From: Nonomuraea sp. PA05
GTDB taxonomy: Bacteria > Actinomycetota > Actinomycetes > Streptosporangiales > Streptosporangiaceae
Reading direction: 5' to 3'
Length of the DNA stretch: 58,882 bases
Assembly: GCF_008086045.1 (NCBI RefSeq)
Contig: NZ_VSEY01000062.1
Coordinates: forward strand, 1-58,882
Positions 15,991 to 23,606 of this stretch are shown piece by piece. The translations under genes were made by a program, and so were the position numbers. Positions within the stretch are counted from its first letter, which is position 1. Each line of letters starts with the position of its first letter. The notes under the pieces are model-generated. The model saw only the letters and a list, made by a program, of their open reading frames with translations. It was not told the DNA's origin and made no database searches.

Positions 15991-17432
15991 GCCGCCCGGT
16001 GACACCCCGTCCCGGCCTGGGGCTGCGCGCGCGGCTGATGGCCGCGTTCGCCCTGCTGTGCGTCGTCACCGCGGCCGCGGTGGCCGGCGGGATCTACGTG
16101 CAGGCCCGCACCGCCATCCTGGAACGGACGCAGGACGCCGCGGCGTACGCGATGACGGACCGCCTGGAGACGCTCTACCCGCTGCGTGACCTGGAGCCGG
16201 GCCCGGCCGAGCTCGGCGAGATCGCCGGCACCGTCAAGGACGGCAACCTCGCCGCGGTCGCCCTCTACGGGCAGGCGCGCTCCCCCTCCGGCCTCGACGT
16301 CGAGCTGATCCCCGGCGGGCTGCGGGACCTGGTGGCCGGCGGCGACATCGGGTGGCAGCGCGTCCTGTGGCAGGGCCGCCCCTACCTGGTCATCGGCGCG
16401 CCGATGCTGATCGTCGAGCCGGGCCGCGCGACGCGGACGTCCGGCATCGAGGTGTACGTCGTCCGCAGCCTGCAGCCCGAGCAGGACAGCATCGACGAGC
16501 TGGCCATGGCCGCCTGGCTCGCCGGCGGCGCCGCTTTGGCGTTCGCGGTCGCCCTCGCCTGGCTGGCCACCCGGGGGGTGCTGCGCCCGGTGCGCGAGCT
16601 GGGCCGGGCGGCCCGCCTGCTGGGCCAGGGCGAGCTGCGCGCCAGGATCGAGGTGCGCGGCTCCGACGAGCTGGCCGACGTGGCGCACACGTTCAACGAC
16701 ACCGCCGCGGAGCTGGAACGGCACGTCGAGCAGTTGCGCGGGATGGAGGCCGACGCCCGCCGGTTCGTGGCCGACGTGTCCCACGAGCTGCGCACCCCGC
16801 TGGCCGCGCTCGCCGCCGTCGCCGACGTCCTGGACGAGGAGGCGGCCCGCCTGCCGGAGCCGGCGGGACGCGCCGCCAAGCTCGTCAGCCAGGAGACGCT
16901 CAACCTGACCGGGCTGGTGAACGACCTCATCGAGATCAGCAGGTTCGACTCAGGCGTCGCCGTCCTCGCGCTGAACGAGGTGGACGTGGGCGAGCTGGTG
17001 CGGGCGACCCTGCGCGTCCGGGGCTGGTCCGGCACGGTGGACGCCGACCTGCCGGCCGGCGTCACGGCGCGGCTGGACCCGCGCCGCGTGGACGTCGTCC
17101 TGGCGAACCTCGTCGGCAACGCCCTGCGGCACGGCGAGCCCCCCGTGTCGGTACGGCTGCGCGCCGAGCCCGGCTGGATCGTCCTGGAGGTGCGCGACCA
17201 CGGGCCGGGGCTGGACGAGGCGGTGCTGCCGCACGTGTTCGACCGGTTCTACAAGGCCAGCGCGGCCCGGGCCAGGTCGGAGGGCAGCGGGCTCGGCCTC
17301 GCCATCGCCCGGGAGAACGCGCTGCTGCACGGGGGCGACCTCACCGTCGCCAACGCCGGCCCAGACGGGGGCGCGGTGTTCACTTTGCGCCTGCCGCGCC
17401 CGGCTCCCGAACCGGATGGAGAACCCGCATGA
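15987..17432 (+). CDS. Membrane sensor histidine kinase, partner of the adjacent regulator
   Basis: 481 aa from GTG 15987. The topology is classical: TM1 (LMAAFALLCVVTAAAVAGGIY, ~14-34), an extracytoplasmic sensor of ~130 residues, TM2 (~172-195), HAMP (LRPVRELGRAARLL), a HisKA box with H266 (DVSHELRTPLAAL), then N box (NLVGNALRHG), G1 (DHGPGLDE), F box (VFDRFYKA) and G2 (EGSGLGLAIA). It therefore has every residue needed for autophosphorylation. It lies between the response regulator and a GerMN lipoprotein, each overlapping by 4 nt. This resembles the MtrB-LpqB arrangement, in which the lipoprotein modulates the kinase. The signal is probably cell-envelope related. Confidence 0.9.
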   Translation: MSRPVTPRPGLGLRARLMAAFALLCVVTAAAVAGGIYVQARTAILERTQDAAAYAMTDRLETLYPLRDLEPGPAELGEIAGTVKDGNLAAVALYGQARSPSGLDVELIPGGLRDLVAGGDIGWQRVLWQGRPYLVIGAPMLIVEPGRATRTSGIEVYVVRSLQPEQDSIDELAMAAWLAGGAALAFAVALAWLATRGVLRPVRELGRAARLLGQGELRARIEVRGSDELADVAHTFNDTAAELERHVEQLRGMEADARRFVADVSHELRTPLAALAAVADVLDEEAARLPEPAGRAAKLVSQETLNLTGLVNDLIEISRFDSGVAVLALNEVDVGELVRATLRVRGWSGTVDADLPAGVTARLDPRRVDVVLANLVGNALRHGEPPVSVRLRAEPGWIVLEVRDHGPGLDEAVLPHVFDRFYKASAARARSEGSGLGLAIARENALLHGGDLTVANAGPDGGAVFTLRLPRPAPEPDGEPA

Positions 17433-17941
17433 GAATGGCACTCTCGCTGGTGGTAGTGGTGGCCCTGGCGGGCTGCGGTGTGCGGCCCACCGGCGTCATC
17501 CCCGGCGGCGACCCGCCCAGCGGGCTCGTCGCCCCGAGTGCGCGGGTCACCATCTTCCTGGTCAAGGACGACCGGCTCAGCGCGGTGACGCGGCCCGATC
17601 GCCGGGCGACCCAGGCGAACGCGCTCACCCTGCTGGCAGAGGGGCCCACCGCCAGCGAACGGTCACAGGGGTTCACCACCGAGGTGCCGGCCGACGCCGC
17701 GCCCTTCTCGGTCAGCGACGCCTCCGGCGGCCACCTGATGGTGAACCCGGCCACGCCGGGCGGTGAGCTGTCCCCCCTGGCGGTCGAGCAGATCGTGTGC
17801 ACGCTGGCCGCCGCGGTGCCGGAGGATCGTGCCCGGATCACCGTGGTGGGTCATGGGGAGGAGGTCGATCCCCAGCAGTGCCCGCAGGTGCCGGGAACGA
17901 TCGGTCCTCCGCAGGAGCCTGCCAGGGGCCAGGGCGGCTGA
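17429..17941 (+). CDS. GerMN-domain lipoprotein co-transcribed with the two-component system
   Basis: 170 aa. ATG 17429 overlaps the kinase stop (ATGA). A lipoprotein signal peptide ends in the lipobox LAGC (C16). The mature part has a GerMN/spore-germination-like fold (VTIFLVKDDRLSAVTR, ...ALTLLAEGPTASERSQGFTT) and a C-terminal extension with two cysteines (IVCTLA, PQQCPQV). GerMN lipoproteins such as LpqB act with their neighbouring sensor kinases, so a signalling accessory role outside the membrane is likely. Confidence 0.82.
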   Translation: MRMALSLVVVVALAGCGVRPTGVIPGGDPPSGLVAPSARVTIFLVKDDRLSAVTRPDRRATQANALTLLAEGPTASERSQGFTTEVPADAAPFSVSDASGGHLMVNPATPGGELSPLAVEQIVCTLAAAVPEDRARITVVGHGEEVDPQQCPQVPGTIGPPQEPARGQGG

Positions 17942-18422
17942 TCCCGGCTGCGGCAGGAGCCTCGCCAGCTCAAGCAGCCCGCCGCGCGGGCCGGTCACCG
18001 CGTACGTTCGTGCCAGGCTGCCCCGCCTCGGCCGCCGGGGCGTGGGAGGACGGCGACCGGCCCGGGAACCTGGCGCCCGCCGATGGGGCCGTCCCGGTGG
18101 CGATGTGCGAGATCCCCCTCCCCTACCGGACCCCGCCGCCGCAGGGCCAGGTGCGGGTCAGGAAGCTCACCACCCAGGTCGACGCCACGCGCGACGTGGA
18201 CGCGGGGCTGCGCCGGAGCGAGGCCGCGAAGGGGCGCGTCCTGGGAGACGATCTCCACCTCGGCGAGATCTGCCCCGCCATCGGCTACGGCACGAGCCTG
18301 TCCGTCGCAGGCCCGGCCGAAGCCCGTCGGGCCTCCCGGCTGCGCGGCCGGGCTGCCCGCCGCGAACGTCGACCTGCGCCCATCGACGTGGTGTGGGTGG
18401 GCGGCAGGGATCCGGGCGGTGA
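17942..18422 (+). other. Intergenic stretch with a possible decayed coding fragment
   Basis: About 480 nt. One plus-strand frame (about 17989-18380) has strongly GC-rich third positions and reads VRVRKLTTQVDATRDV and GRVLGDDLHLGEICPAIGYG, but no start with a ribosome-binding site and no family I recognise. It then runs Arg-rich into the convergent gene. It may be a relic of a lost gene; low certainty. Confidence 0.3.
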
Positions 18423-18830
18423 TCAGTTCTCGCGCGTCCAGGCGGGCGTGATGCGCACCTCGCTCATCCGCCAGCCCGCCGCCGTCCGCACCACGGTGGA
18501 CCTCATCCGCAGGCCGCCCGTGAAGTGCGGCGCCTGGCCGGCGCGGTAGTAGTACACGAGCGAGTTGGCGGTGGCGGTCGCCTGGTCGCCGTCGAGCTCC
18601 ACCAGCAGGTCCGTGGTCGTGTGCTGGGTGTGCTGCCCCTCGACCTCGGATCCGCGCATGAAGGCGACGACCTTGTCGAGGCCGCGCAGCTCGCCTCCGC
18701 GCGGCGAGTGCACCGCCACGTCCTCGGCGAAGACGGTGGCCGCGCCTTCCCAGTTCCCTTCGTCGAGCAGGCCGGCGAAACGGGTGAACAGGTCGGCGAT
18801 CTCGAAACGGTCGGTCAGCGACGTGGTCAT
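18423..18830 (-). CDS. SnoaL-like (NTF2-fold) protein
   Basis: 135 aa from ATG 18830 (GAGGA 5 nt upstream). It has the typical SnoaL-like pattern: DRFEIADLFTRFAGLLDEGNW, ATVFAEDVAVHSP, LRGLDKVVAFM, the HTTTDLLVELDGD strand and RTAAGWRMSEVRI. Family: small cone-shaped barrels with roles from polyketide cyclisation to detoxification. The conserved H in QHTTTD and D in FAEDV fit the pocket. It is divergent from an MFS exporter, with two palindromic operators in the shared region, so it is probably co-induced with efflux by the downstream MarR regulator. The substrate is unknown. Confidence 0.8.
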   Translation of the reverse strand: MTTSLTDRFEIADLFTRFAGLLDEGNWEGAATVFAEDVAVHSPRGGELRGLDKVVAFMRGSEVEGQHTQHTTTDLLVELDGDQATATANSLVYYYRAGQAPHFTGGLRMRSTVVRTAAGWRMSEVRITPAWTREN

Positions 18831-18844
18831 GACATCCTCTTTCA

Positions 18845-18872
18845 TTGGTTGAACCAACGTTGGCAGGACCAA
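18845..18872. promoter_or_regulatory. Tandem palindromic operators in the SnoaL/MFS divergent promoter
   Basis: TTGGTTGAACCAA (18845-18857, perfect 6-bp arms) and TTGGCAGGACCAA (18860-18872, 4-bp arms) are separated by 2 nt. They lie just downstream of a minus-strand -10 TATAGT (18877-18872; weak -35 TTTGTA at 18900-18895), placing them over the SnoaL transcript start. Likely a repressor site. Confidence 0.55.
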
Positions 18873-18916
18873 CTATACATAGCCGGCGAGGCGGTACAAA
18901 CCATTAGTTGTGCGAA

Positions 18917-18939
18917 TATAATCGTTATATGCCTATAAC
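18917..18939 (+). promoter_or_regulatory. Leaderless-type promoter and palindrome over the MFS start codon
   Basis: A perfect TATAAT (18917-18922) ends 6 nt before the ATG at 18929, predicting a leaderless mRNA. The inverted repeat GTTATA-TGCC-TATAAC (18924-18939) spans the +1 and start codon, a good repressor position for the MarR protein at the end of this operon. No clear -35 was seen. Confidence 0.5.
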
Positions 18940-20410
18940 CAGATCGGCGACCGCTCCGGCCGCGACCGCCCCGGCCCTCAGCCCCCGCCGGCGGATGCTC
19001 GTCCTGGCCATCTGCTGCATGAGCCTGTTCATCGTCGGCCTGGACAACACGATCGTGAACATCGCGCTGCCCGCCATCCGCCGCGACCTCAACGCCTCCG
19101 TCTCCGGCCTGCAGTGGATCATCGACGCCTACACGGTCGTCCTGGCGAGCCTGCTCATGCTGGCCGGCTCGACCGGCGACCGGGTCGGCCGCCGCCGCAC
19201 GTTCCAGACGGGCCTGACGCTGTTCACGCTCGGCTCGCTCATGTGCTCCCTCGCGCCCAGCCTGGGCTGGCTGATCGCGGCGCGGGCGCTGCAGGCGGTC
19301 GGCGGCTCCATGCTCAACCCCGTCGCCATGTCGATCATCACGAACACCTTCACCGAGCCCCGCGAGCGCGCGCGGGCCATCGGCGTGTGGGGCGCCGTGG
19401 TCGGCGTCAGCATGGCGCTCGGCCCGCTGGTCGGCGGCACGCTCGTCGGCTCCGTCGGCTGGCAGTCGATCTTCTGGATCAACATCCCGGTGGGGGTGGC
19501 CGCGTTCGTGCTGTGCGCGCTGTTCGTTCCCGAGTCGCGCTCGCCGCGCCCGCGCCGCGCGGACCCGGTCGGGCAACTGCTGGTGATCGTGCTGCTGGCC
19601 ACCCTGACGTACGCCTTCATCGAGGCGCCCGCCGCCGGCTGGGGCTCGCCGCGCACGCTGGGCTGCTTCGCCGTGGCCGCGCTGGCGCTGGCCTGCCTGG
19701 CACCGTACGAGCTGCGCCGCGCCGAACCCCTGATCGACCTGCGCTTCTTCCGCAGCGTGCCGTTCGCCGGCGCCACCGTCATCGCCGTGTGCGCGTTCGC
19801 CGCGCTGGGCGGCTTCCTGTTCCTCAACACCCTCTACCTCCAGGACGTGCTGGGCCTGTCCGCCCTGCACGCCGGCCTCTACACGCTGCCCATGGCCGCG
19901 CTGACCGTGGTGTGCGCTCCCCTGTCCGGCCGGATCGTCGGCAACGCCGGCCCCCGCGTGCCGCTGCTCCTGGCCGGGGTCACCATGACGGGCAGCGGCC
20001 TGATCATGACGGGGCTGTCGGCGGACACGCCGATCTGGCAGCTCATGGCCGCGTACGTGCTGTTCGGGCTGGGCTTCGGCATGGTGAACGCACCGATCAC
20101 CAACACGGCCGTCTCCGGCATGCCGCGCGCCCAGGCCGGGGTGGCCGCGGCCGTGGCCTCCACCAGCAGGCAGATCGGCCAGTCGCTGGGCGTGGCGGTC
20201 CTCGGCGCGCTGGTCACCTCGGCCGTCGTGGGACCGTTCGCCACCGGGTTCCCCGCGGCCAGCCACGTCGCCTGGTGGGTCATCGCGGGATGCGGCCTGG
20301 CGATCGTGCTGCTCGGTATCCTGACCACGACCGGCTGGGCCCGCCACAGCGCCGCCCGTACCGCCGAACGGCTCGCGCAGGCTTCCGACAGAACGGCGGA
20401 CACCTCATGA
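18929..20410 (+). CDS. DHA2-family MFS drug exporter
   Basis: 493 aa from ATG 18929 (a GTG at 18908 would include the -10 element). About 14 membrane spans. It has the DHA2/EmrB-QacA hallmarks: MSLFIVGLDNTIVNIALPAI in TM1, motif A GSTGDRVGRRRTF between TM2 and TM3, and motif C-like GVSMALGPLVGG in TM5. Proton-coupled efflux of hydrophobic drugs or metabolites is expected. The stop overlaps the MarR gene start (ATGA), forming a self-regulated efflux operon. Confidence 0.9.
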   Translation: MPITRSATAPAATAPALSPRRRMLVLAICCMSLFIVGLDNTIVNIALPAIRRDLNASVSGLQWIIDAYTVVLASLLMLAGSTGDRVGRRRTFQTGLTLFTLGSLMCSLAPSLGWLIAARALQAVGGSMLNPVAMSIITNTFTEPRERARAIGVWGAVVGVSMALGPLVGGTLVGSVGWQSIFWINIPVGVAAFVLCALFVPESRSPRPRRADPVGQLLVIVLLATLTYAFIEAPAAGWGSPRTLGCFAVAALALACLAPYELRRAEPLIDLRFFRSVPFAGATVIAVCAFAALGGFLFLNTLYLQDVLGLSALHAGLYTLPMAALTVVCAPLSGRIVGNAGPRVPLLLAGVTMTGSGLIMTGLSADTPIWQLMAAYVLFGLGFGMVNAPITNTAVSGMPRAQAGVAAAVASTSRQIGQSLGVAVLGALVTSAVVGPFATGFPAASHVAWWVIAGCGLAIVLLGILTTTGWARHSAARTAERLAQASDRTADTS

Positions 20411-20829
20411 TCGACCCCCCGGACCAGGAGGCGGTGGCCCGCGTCTGGGCCGCCATGTACGACCTCGTCCTGCGCCAGGAGGACCGCCGCAAGGAGGTCG
20501 CCGAGACGCTCGGCATCAGCTTCTTCCGGGTCAAGGCGCTGCGCCGGCTGCTCGCGGGGCCGATGACGATGCGGGAGCTGACCGCCGAGCTGTCCACCGA
20601 CAAGCCGTACACCACCCTGATGGTGGACGACCTGGAGCAGCGCGGCTACGTCACCCGGAGCGTCTCCCCCGACGACCGCCGCAGCAAGATCGTCACCCTC
20701 ACCCCGGCGGGGACGGCCGTCGCCGAGGAGGCCGAGCGCATCCTGGCCCGCCCGCCGCGCTCCCTGCTCGCGCTCGGCCCCGGCGACCTGGCCGACCTCG
20801 ACCGCATCATGGCCAGGCTGCTCACCTGA
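20407..20829 (+). CDS. MarR-family regulator of the MFS operon
   Basis: 140 aa from ATG 20407, overlapping the exporter stop by 4 nt. Winged helix: KEVAETLGISFFRVKALRRL, MTMRELTAEL, the recognition helix DKPYTTLMVDDLEQRGYV, a wing with D-D-R (SPDDRRSKIVTLT) and C-terminal dimer helices. MarR proteins usually repress the linked transporter and are released by its substrates. Candidate sites are the palindromes at 18845-18872, 18924-18939 and 20837-20856. Confidence 0.9.
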   Translation: MIDPPDQEAVARVWAAMYDLVLRQEDRRKEVAETLGISFFRVKALRRLLAGPMTMRELTAELSTDKPYTTLMVDDLEQRGYVTRSVSPDDRRSKIVTLTPAGTAVAEEAERILARPPRSLLALGPGDLADLDRIMARLLT

Positions 20830-20836
20830 GACAATT

Positions 20837-20856
20837 ACTCTATGTATACAAAGAGT
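20837..20856. promoter_or_regulatory. 20-bp operator-like palindrome upstream of the 5'-nucleotidase
   Basis: ACTCT-A-TGTATACA-A-AGAGT: only the A/A pair flanking the core breaks the symmetry. It starts 8 nt after the marR-type stop and ends 25 nt before the nucleotidase ATG, so it may be an operator. It does not match the two sites upstream of the MFS gene in sequence. Confidence 0.4.
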
Positions 20857-20881
20857 TACTCTCTGCGTTACCTTGTCGCGC

Positions 20882-22609
20882 ATGAAGATTCCGACAGGGC
20901 GGCGCAGGGTCGTGGCCGCCGTCGCCGCCGTCACGGCGGTGCTGCTCCCCTCAGCGGTGGCGCGGGCGGCCGAGCCTCCCGTACCGATCCAGCTCTTGGC
21001 GATCAACGACTTCCACGGCAACCTGGAGCCGCCCGCCGGCGGCACCGGCATGGTGACCACCCAGGGGGCGGGCGGCAAGCCGGTGGAGGTGCCGGCGGGC
21101 GGGGCGGCGTACCTGGCCACCCACCTGAAGCGGGCGCGGAAGCAGCACAGCCTCACCGTCTCGGCGGGCGACAACATCGGGGCCAGCCCGCTGCTGTCGG
21201 CGGCCTACCACGACGAGCCGACCATCGAGTCGCTCGGCCTGATGGGGCTGCGGGTCTCGACCGTGGGCAACCACGAGTTCGACGAGGGCCTGGTGGAGCT
21301 GAAGCGCATGCAGGAGGGCGGCTGCCACCCGCAGGACGGCTGCGCCCAGGCCGGGCGCCCGTTCCGCGGCGCGTCCTTCCCCTACCTGGCCGCGAACGTC
21401 ATCGAGACGGCCACCGGCAAGCCGATCTTCCCGCCGTACGTGGTGAGGACCGCCGCCCCCGGCGTCAAGATCGGCTTCCTCGGCATGACGCTGAAGGACA
21501 CGCCCGCCGACCTGGAGCCGGCGGCCGCCGCGGGCCTGCGCTTCCTGGACGAGGTCAGCACCGCGCGCAAGTACGTCCCCGAGCTGCGCCGCGAGGGCGT
21601 CGAGGCGATCGTGCTGCTGCTGCACCAGGGCGGCAAGGCGGCCAGCCAGATCTACGACTACGACTGCGACGCCGGCGGCCCGGGCTCCGGCCTGTCGGGG
21701 CCCATCGTCGGGCTGGCCGAGCAGCTCGACCCGGAGATCGACCTCATCGTCGCCGGGCACACCAACCAGTCGCACGTGTGCACCATCCCCGACCCCGGCG
21801 GCGCGCGCCGCCTGGTGACCAGCACCTCCTCGTTCACCAAGATGTTCACCGACATCACGCTGCCCTACGACCGCCAGGCGGGCGACTTCGTCCGGTCCGG
21901 GATCCGCGCCCGCAACGTGATCGTCACCCGCGACGTGCCCGAGGACCCCGACCAGGCCGCGCTCATCGCCCGCTGGGAGAAGCTGATCGCGCCGGTCGCG
22001 AACAAGGTGGTCGGCTACATCGCCAAGGAGCTGCGCGGACGCGGCTCCGAGGCACTGGAGAAGCCGCTCGGCAAGGTCATCGCCGACGCCCAGCTCGCCG
22101 CCGGCAAGTCGCAGGGGGCGCGGGTCGCGTTCGTCACGCCCGGCGCGATCAGATCGGACCTGGTGTACGAGAACGGCGGCGCGGTCACCTACGCCCGCGT
22201 CTTCGCCGTGCAGCCCTTCTCCACGCCCATGACCACCCTCGACCTGACCGGCGCCCAGATCGTCACGCTGCTGCGCCAGCAGTTCATCAACCAGTCGCGG
22301 GACATGGTGCTCCAGGTGTCGGAGGGCTTCACCTACACCGTGGACACCACCAAGTCAGGCGGTGACCAGGTCGTCGCCTCCAGCATCAGGCTCGACGGCA
22401 AAGCCCTGGAGCCGGGCAGAACGTATCGAGTGACCGCCAACGACTACGTGGCCTCCGGCGGCGACAACTTCACCGTCATGCGGGAGGGCCAGAATCGGGT
22501 GAGCAACGGCACCGACACCGAGGCACTGGCCGACTACCTGCAAGTGCGCGGCCCGGCGGACGACCCGGTGACCGAGCCCGCCGACCGCATCACCTTCCGC
22601 ACCCCCTGA
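20882..22609 (+). CDS. Secreted bifunctional metallophosphatase / 5'-nucleotidase (UshA family)
   Basis: 575 aa from ATG 20882 (weak RBS; TTG 20873 possible). A signal peptide (RRVVAAVAAVTAVLLPSAVARA) is followed by a calcineurin-like phosphoesterase domain with all metal motifs: INDFHGNL, SAGDNIGASPL, TVGNHEFDEG and VAGHTNQSH. The C-terminal 5_nucleotid domain has the substrate-stacking NDYVASGGDNF and TNQ-type motifs. Expected: hydrolysis of extracellular nucleotides or UDP-sugars for phosphate and nucleoside scavenging, acting outside the cell. A palindrome at 20837-20856 may regulate it. Confidence 0.9.
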   Translation: MKIPTGRRRVVAAVAAVTAVLLPSAVARAAEPPVPIQLLAINDFHGNLEPPAGGTGMVTTQGAGGKPVEVPAGGAAYLATHLKRARKQHSLTVSAGDNIGASPLLSAAYHDEPTIESLGLMGLRVSTVGNHEFDEGLVELKRMQEGGCHPQDGCAQAGRPFRGASFPYLAANVIETATGKPIFPPYVVRTAAPGVKIGFLGMTLKDTPADLEPAAAAGLRFLDEVSTARKYVPELRREGVEAIVLLLHQGGKAASQIYDYDCDAGGPGSGLSGPIVGLAEQLDPEIDLIVAGHTNQSHVCTIPDPGGARRLVTSTSSFTKMFTDITLPYDRQAGDFVRSGIRARNVIVTRDVPEDPDQAALIARWEKLIAPVANKVVGYIAKELRGRGSEALEKPLGKVIADAQLAAGKSQGARVAFVTPGAIRSDLVYENGGAVTYARVFAVQPFSTPMTTLDLTGAQIVTLLRQQFINQSRDMVLQVSEGFTYTVDTTKSGGDQVVASSIRLDGKALEPGRTYRVTANDYVASGGDNFTVMREGQNRVSNGTDTEALADYLQVRGPADDPVTEPADRITFRTP

Positions 22610-22652
22610 GCGGCGTGGCCGTGGGCGCGCCCGCCGTGCCAGACTGCGCGTC

Positions 22653-23606
22653 ATGGTGGCCGACGCCCTGATCCCGTGGTTGCTCGACTCCGACCCGGCC
22701 CTGCGCTGGCAGGTCGAACGGGACCTGCTGCACGAACCGCCCGAGGTCTGGGAGGCGACGCGCGCCAGGGTGGCGACCGAGGGTTTCGGCGCCCGCCTGC
22801 TGGCCCTCCAGGACCCGGACGGCCAGTGGGCGGGCGGCGCGTTCTTCCCCGCCGGTCACGACTTCTCCCCCACCGCGGACGGCCAGCCCTGGACGGCGAC
22901 GACGTGGACGCTGAACACGCTGCGCGAGTGGGGCCTCGACGCCGCCGCCCTGCGCGGCACGGCCGAGCTGCTCGCGAAGAACAGCCGCTGGGAGTACGAG
23001 GACCTGCCGTACTGGGGCGGCGAGGTCGACTGCTGCATCAACGCCTGGACGGTGGAGAACGGCCTGTGGCTCGGCGCCGACGTCACCGGCATCGTGGAGT
23101 GGTTCGTGGCGCACCGGCTGCCGGACGGCGGCTGGAACTGCGAGTGGGTGGAGGGTTCCGCGCGCTCGTCGTTCCACTCCACGCTGAACTCGCTCAAGGG
23201 CCTGCTCGCCTACGACCTGGCGACCGGCGGCACGGAGGCGACGCGGGCCGCCCGGCGGGCCGGCGAGGAGTACCTGCTGCGGCGCGGGCTCTTCCGCCGC
23301 CTGTCCACGGGCGAGCCGGTGGCACCATGGGTGGACCGCTTCGTCTACCCGTTCCGCTGGCTCTACAGCGTGCTCAACGCGGCCGACTACTTCCGCCGGT
23401 CGGCGCTGGGCGACGGCGTGCCGCCGGACCCGCGCATGGCCGCGGCGATCGAGCGGATCCGGGCCGCCCGGCAGCCGGACGGCACCTGGCCGCAGGGCCG
23501 CCCGCTGGCCGGGGAGGTGTGGTTCGAGGTGGACGTGCCGGAGGGTGAGCCGTCGAAGTGGCTGACCCTGTACGGGACGCGGGTGCTCGACTGGTGGGGC
23601 TCCTAG
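22653..23606 (+). CDS. Squalene-cyclase/prenyltransferase-fold protein of unknown function
   Basis: 317 aa, without signal peptide. Alpha/alpha-toroid repeats: WQVERDLLHEPPEVW, ALQDPDGQWAGG, TTWTLNTLREWGLD, HRLPDGGWNCEW (the QW-like element), FRWLYSVLNAADYF and ARQPDGTWPQG. Conserved Trp and Cys (DCCINAW, NCEW) and His could bind metal. The length matches a common actinobacterial group annotated squalene cyclase although the DxDD catalytic motif is absent, so cyclisation is unlikely. Its stop and that of the convergent beta-lactamase share the palindrome CTAG. Confidence 0.7.
   Translation: MVADALIPWLLDSDPALRWQVERDLLHEPPEVWEATRARVATEGFGARLLALQDPDGQWAGGAFFPAGHDFSPTADGQPWTATTWTLNTLREWGLDAAALRGTAELLAKNSRWEYEDLPYWGGEVDCCINAWTVENGLWLGADVTGIVEWFVAHRLPDGGWNCEWVEGSARSSFHSTLNSLKGLLAYDLATGGTEATRAARRAGEEYLLRRGLFRRLSTGEPVAPWVDRFVYPFRWLYSVLNAADYFRRSALGDGVPPDPRMAAAIERIRAARQPDGTWPQGRPLAGEVWFEVDVPEGEPSKWLTLYGTRVLDWWGS

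Noticed and set aside
17763..18549. Overlapping frames of more than 200 codons at 17.76-18.55 kb as real genes
   Set aside because: They run through the lipoprotein gene and the SnoaL gene in the wrong frame; only the piece at about 17,989-18,380 has some coding character.
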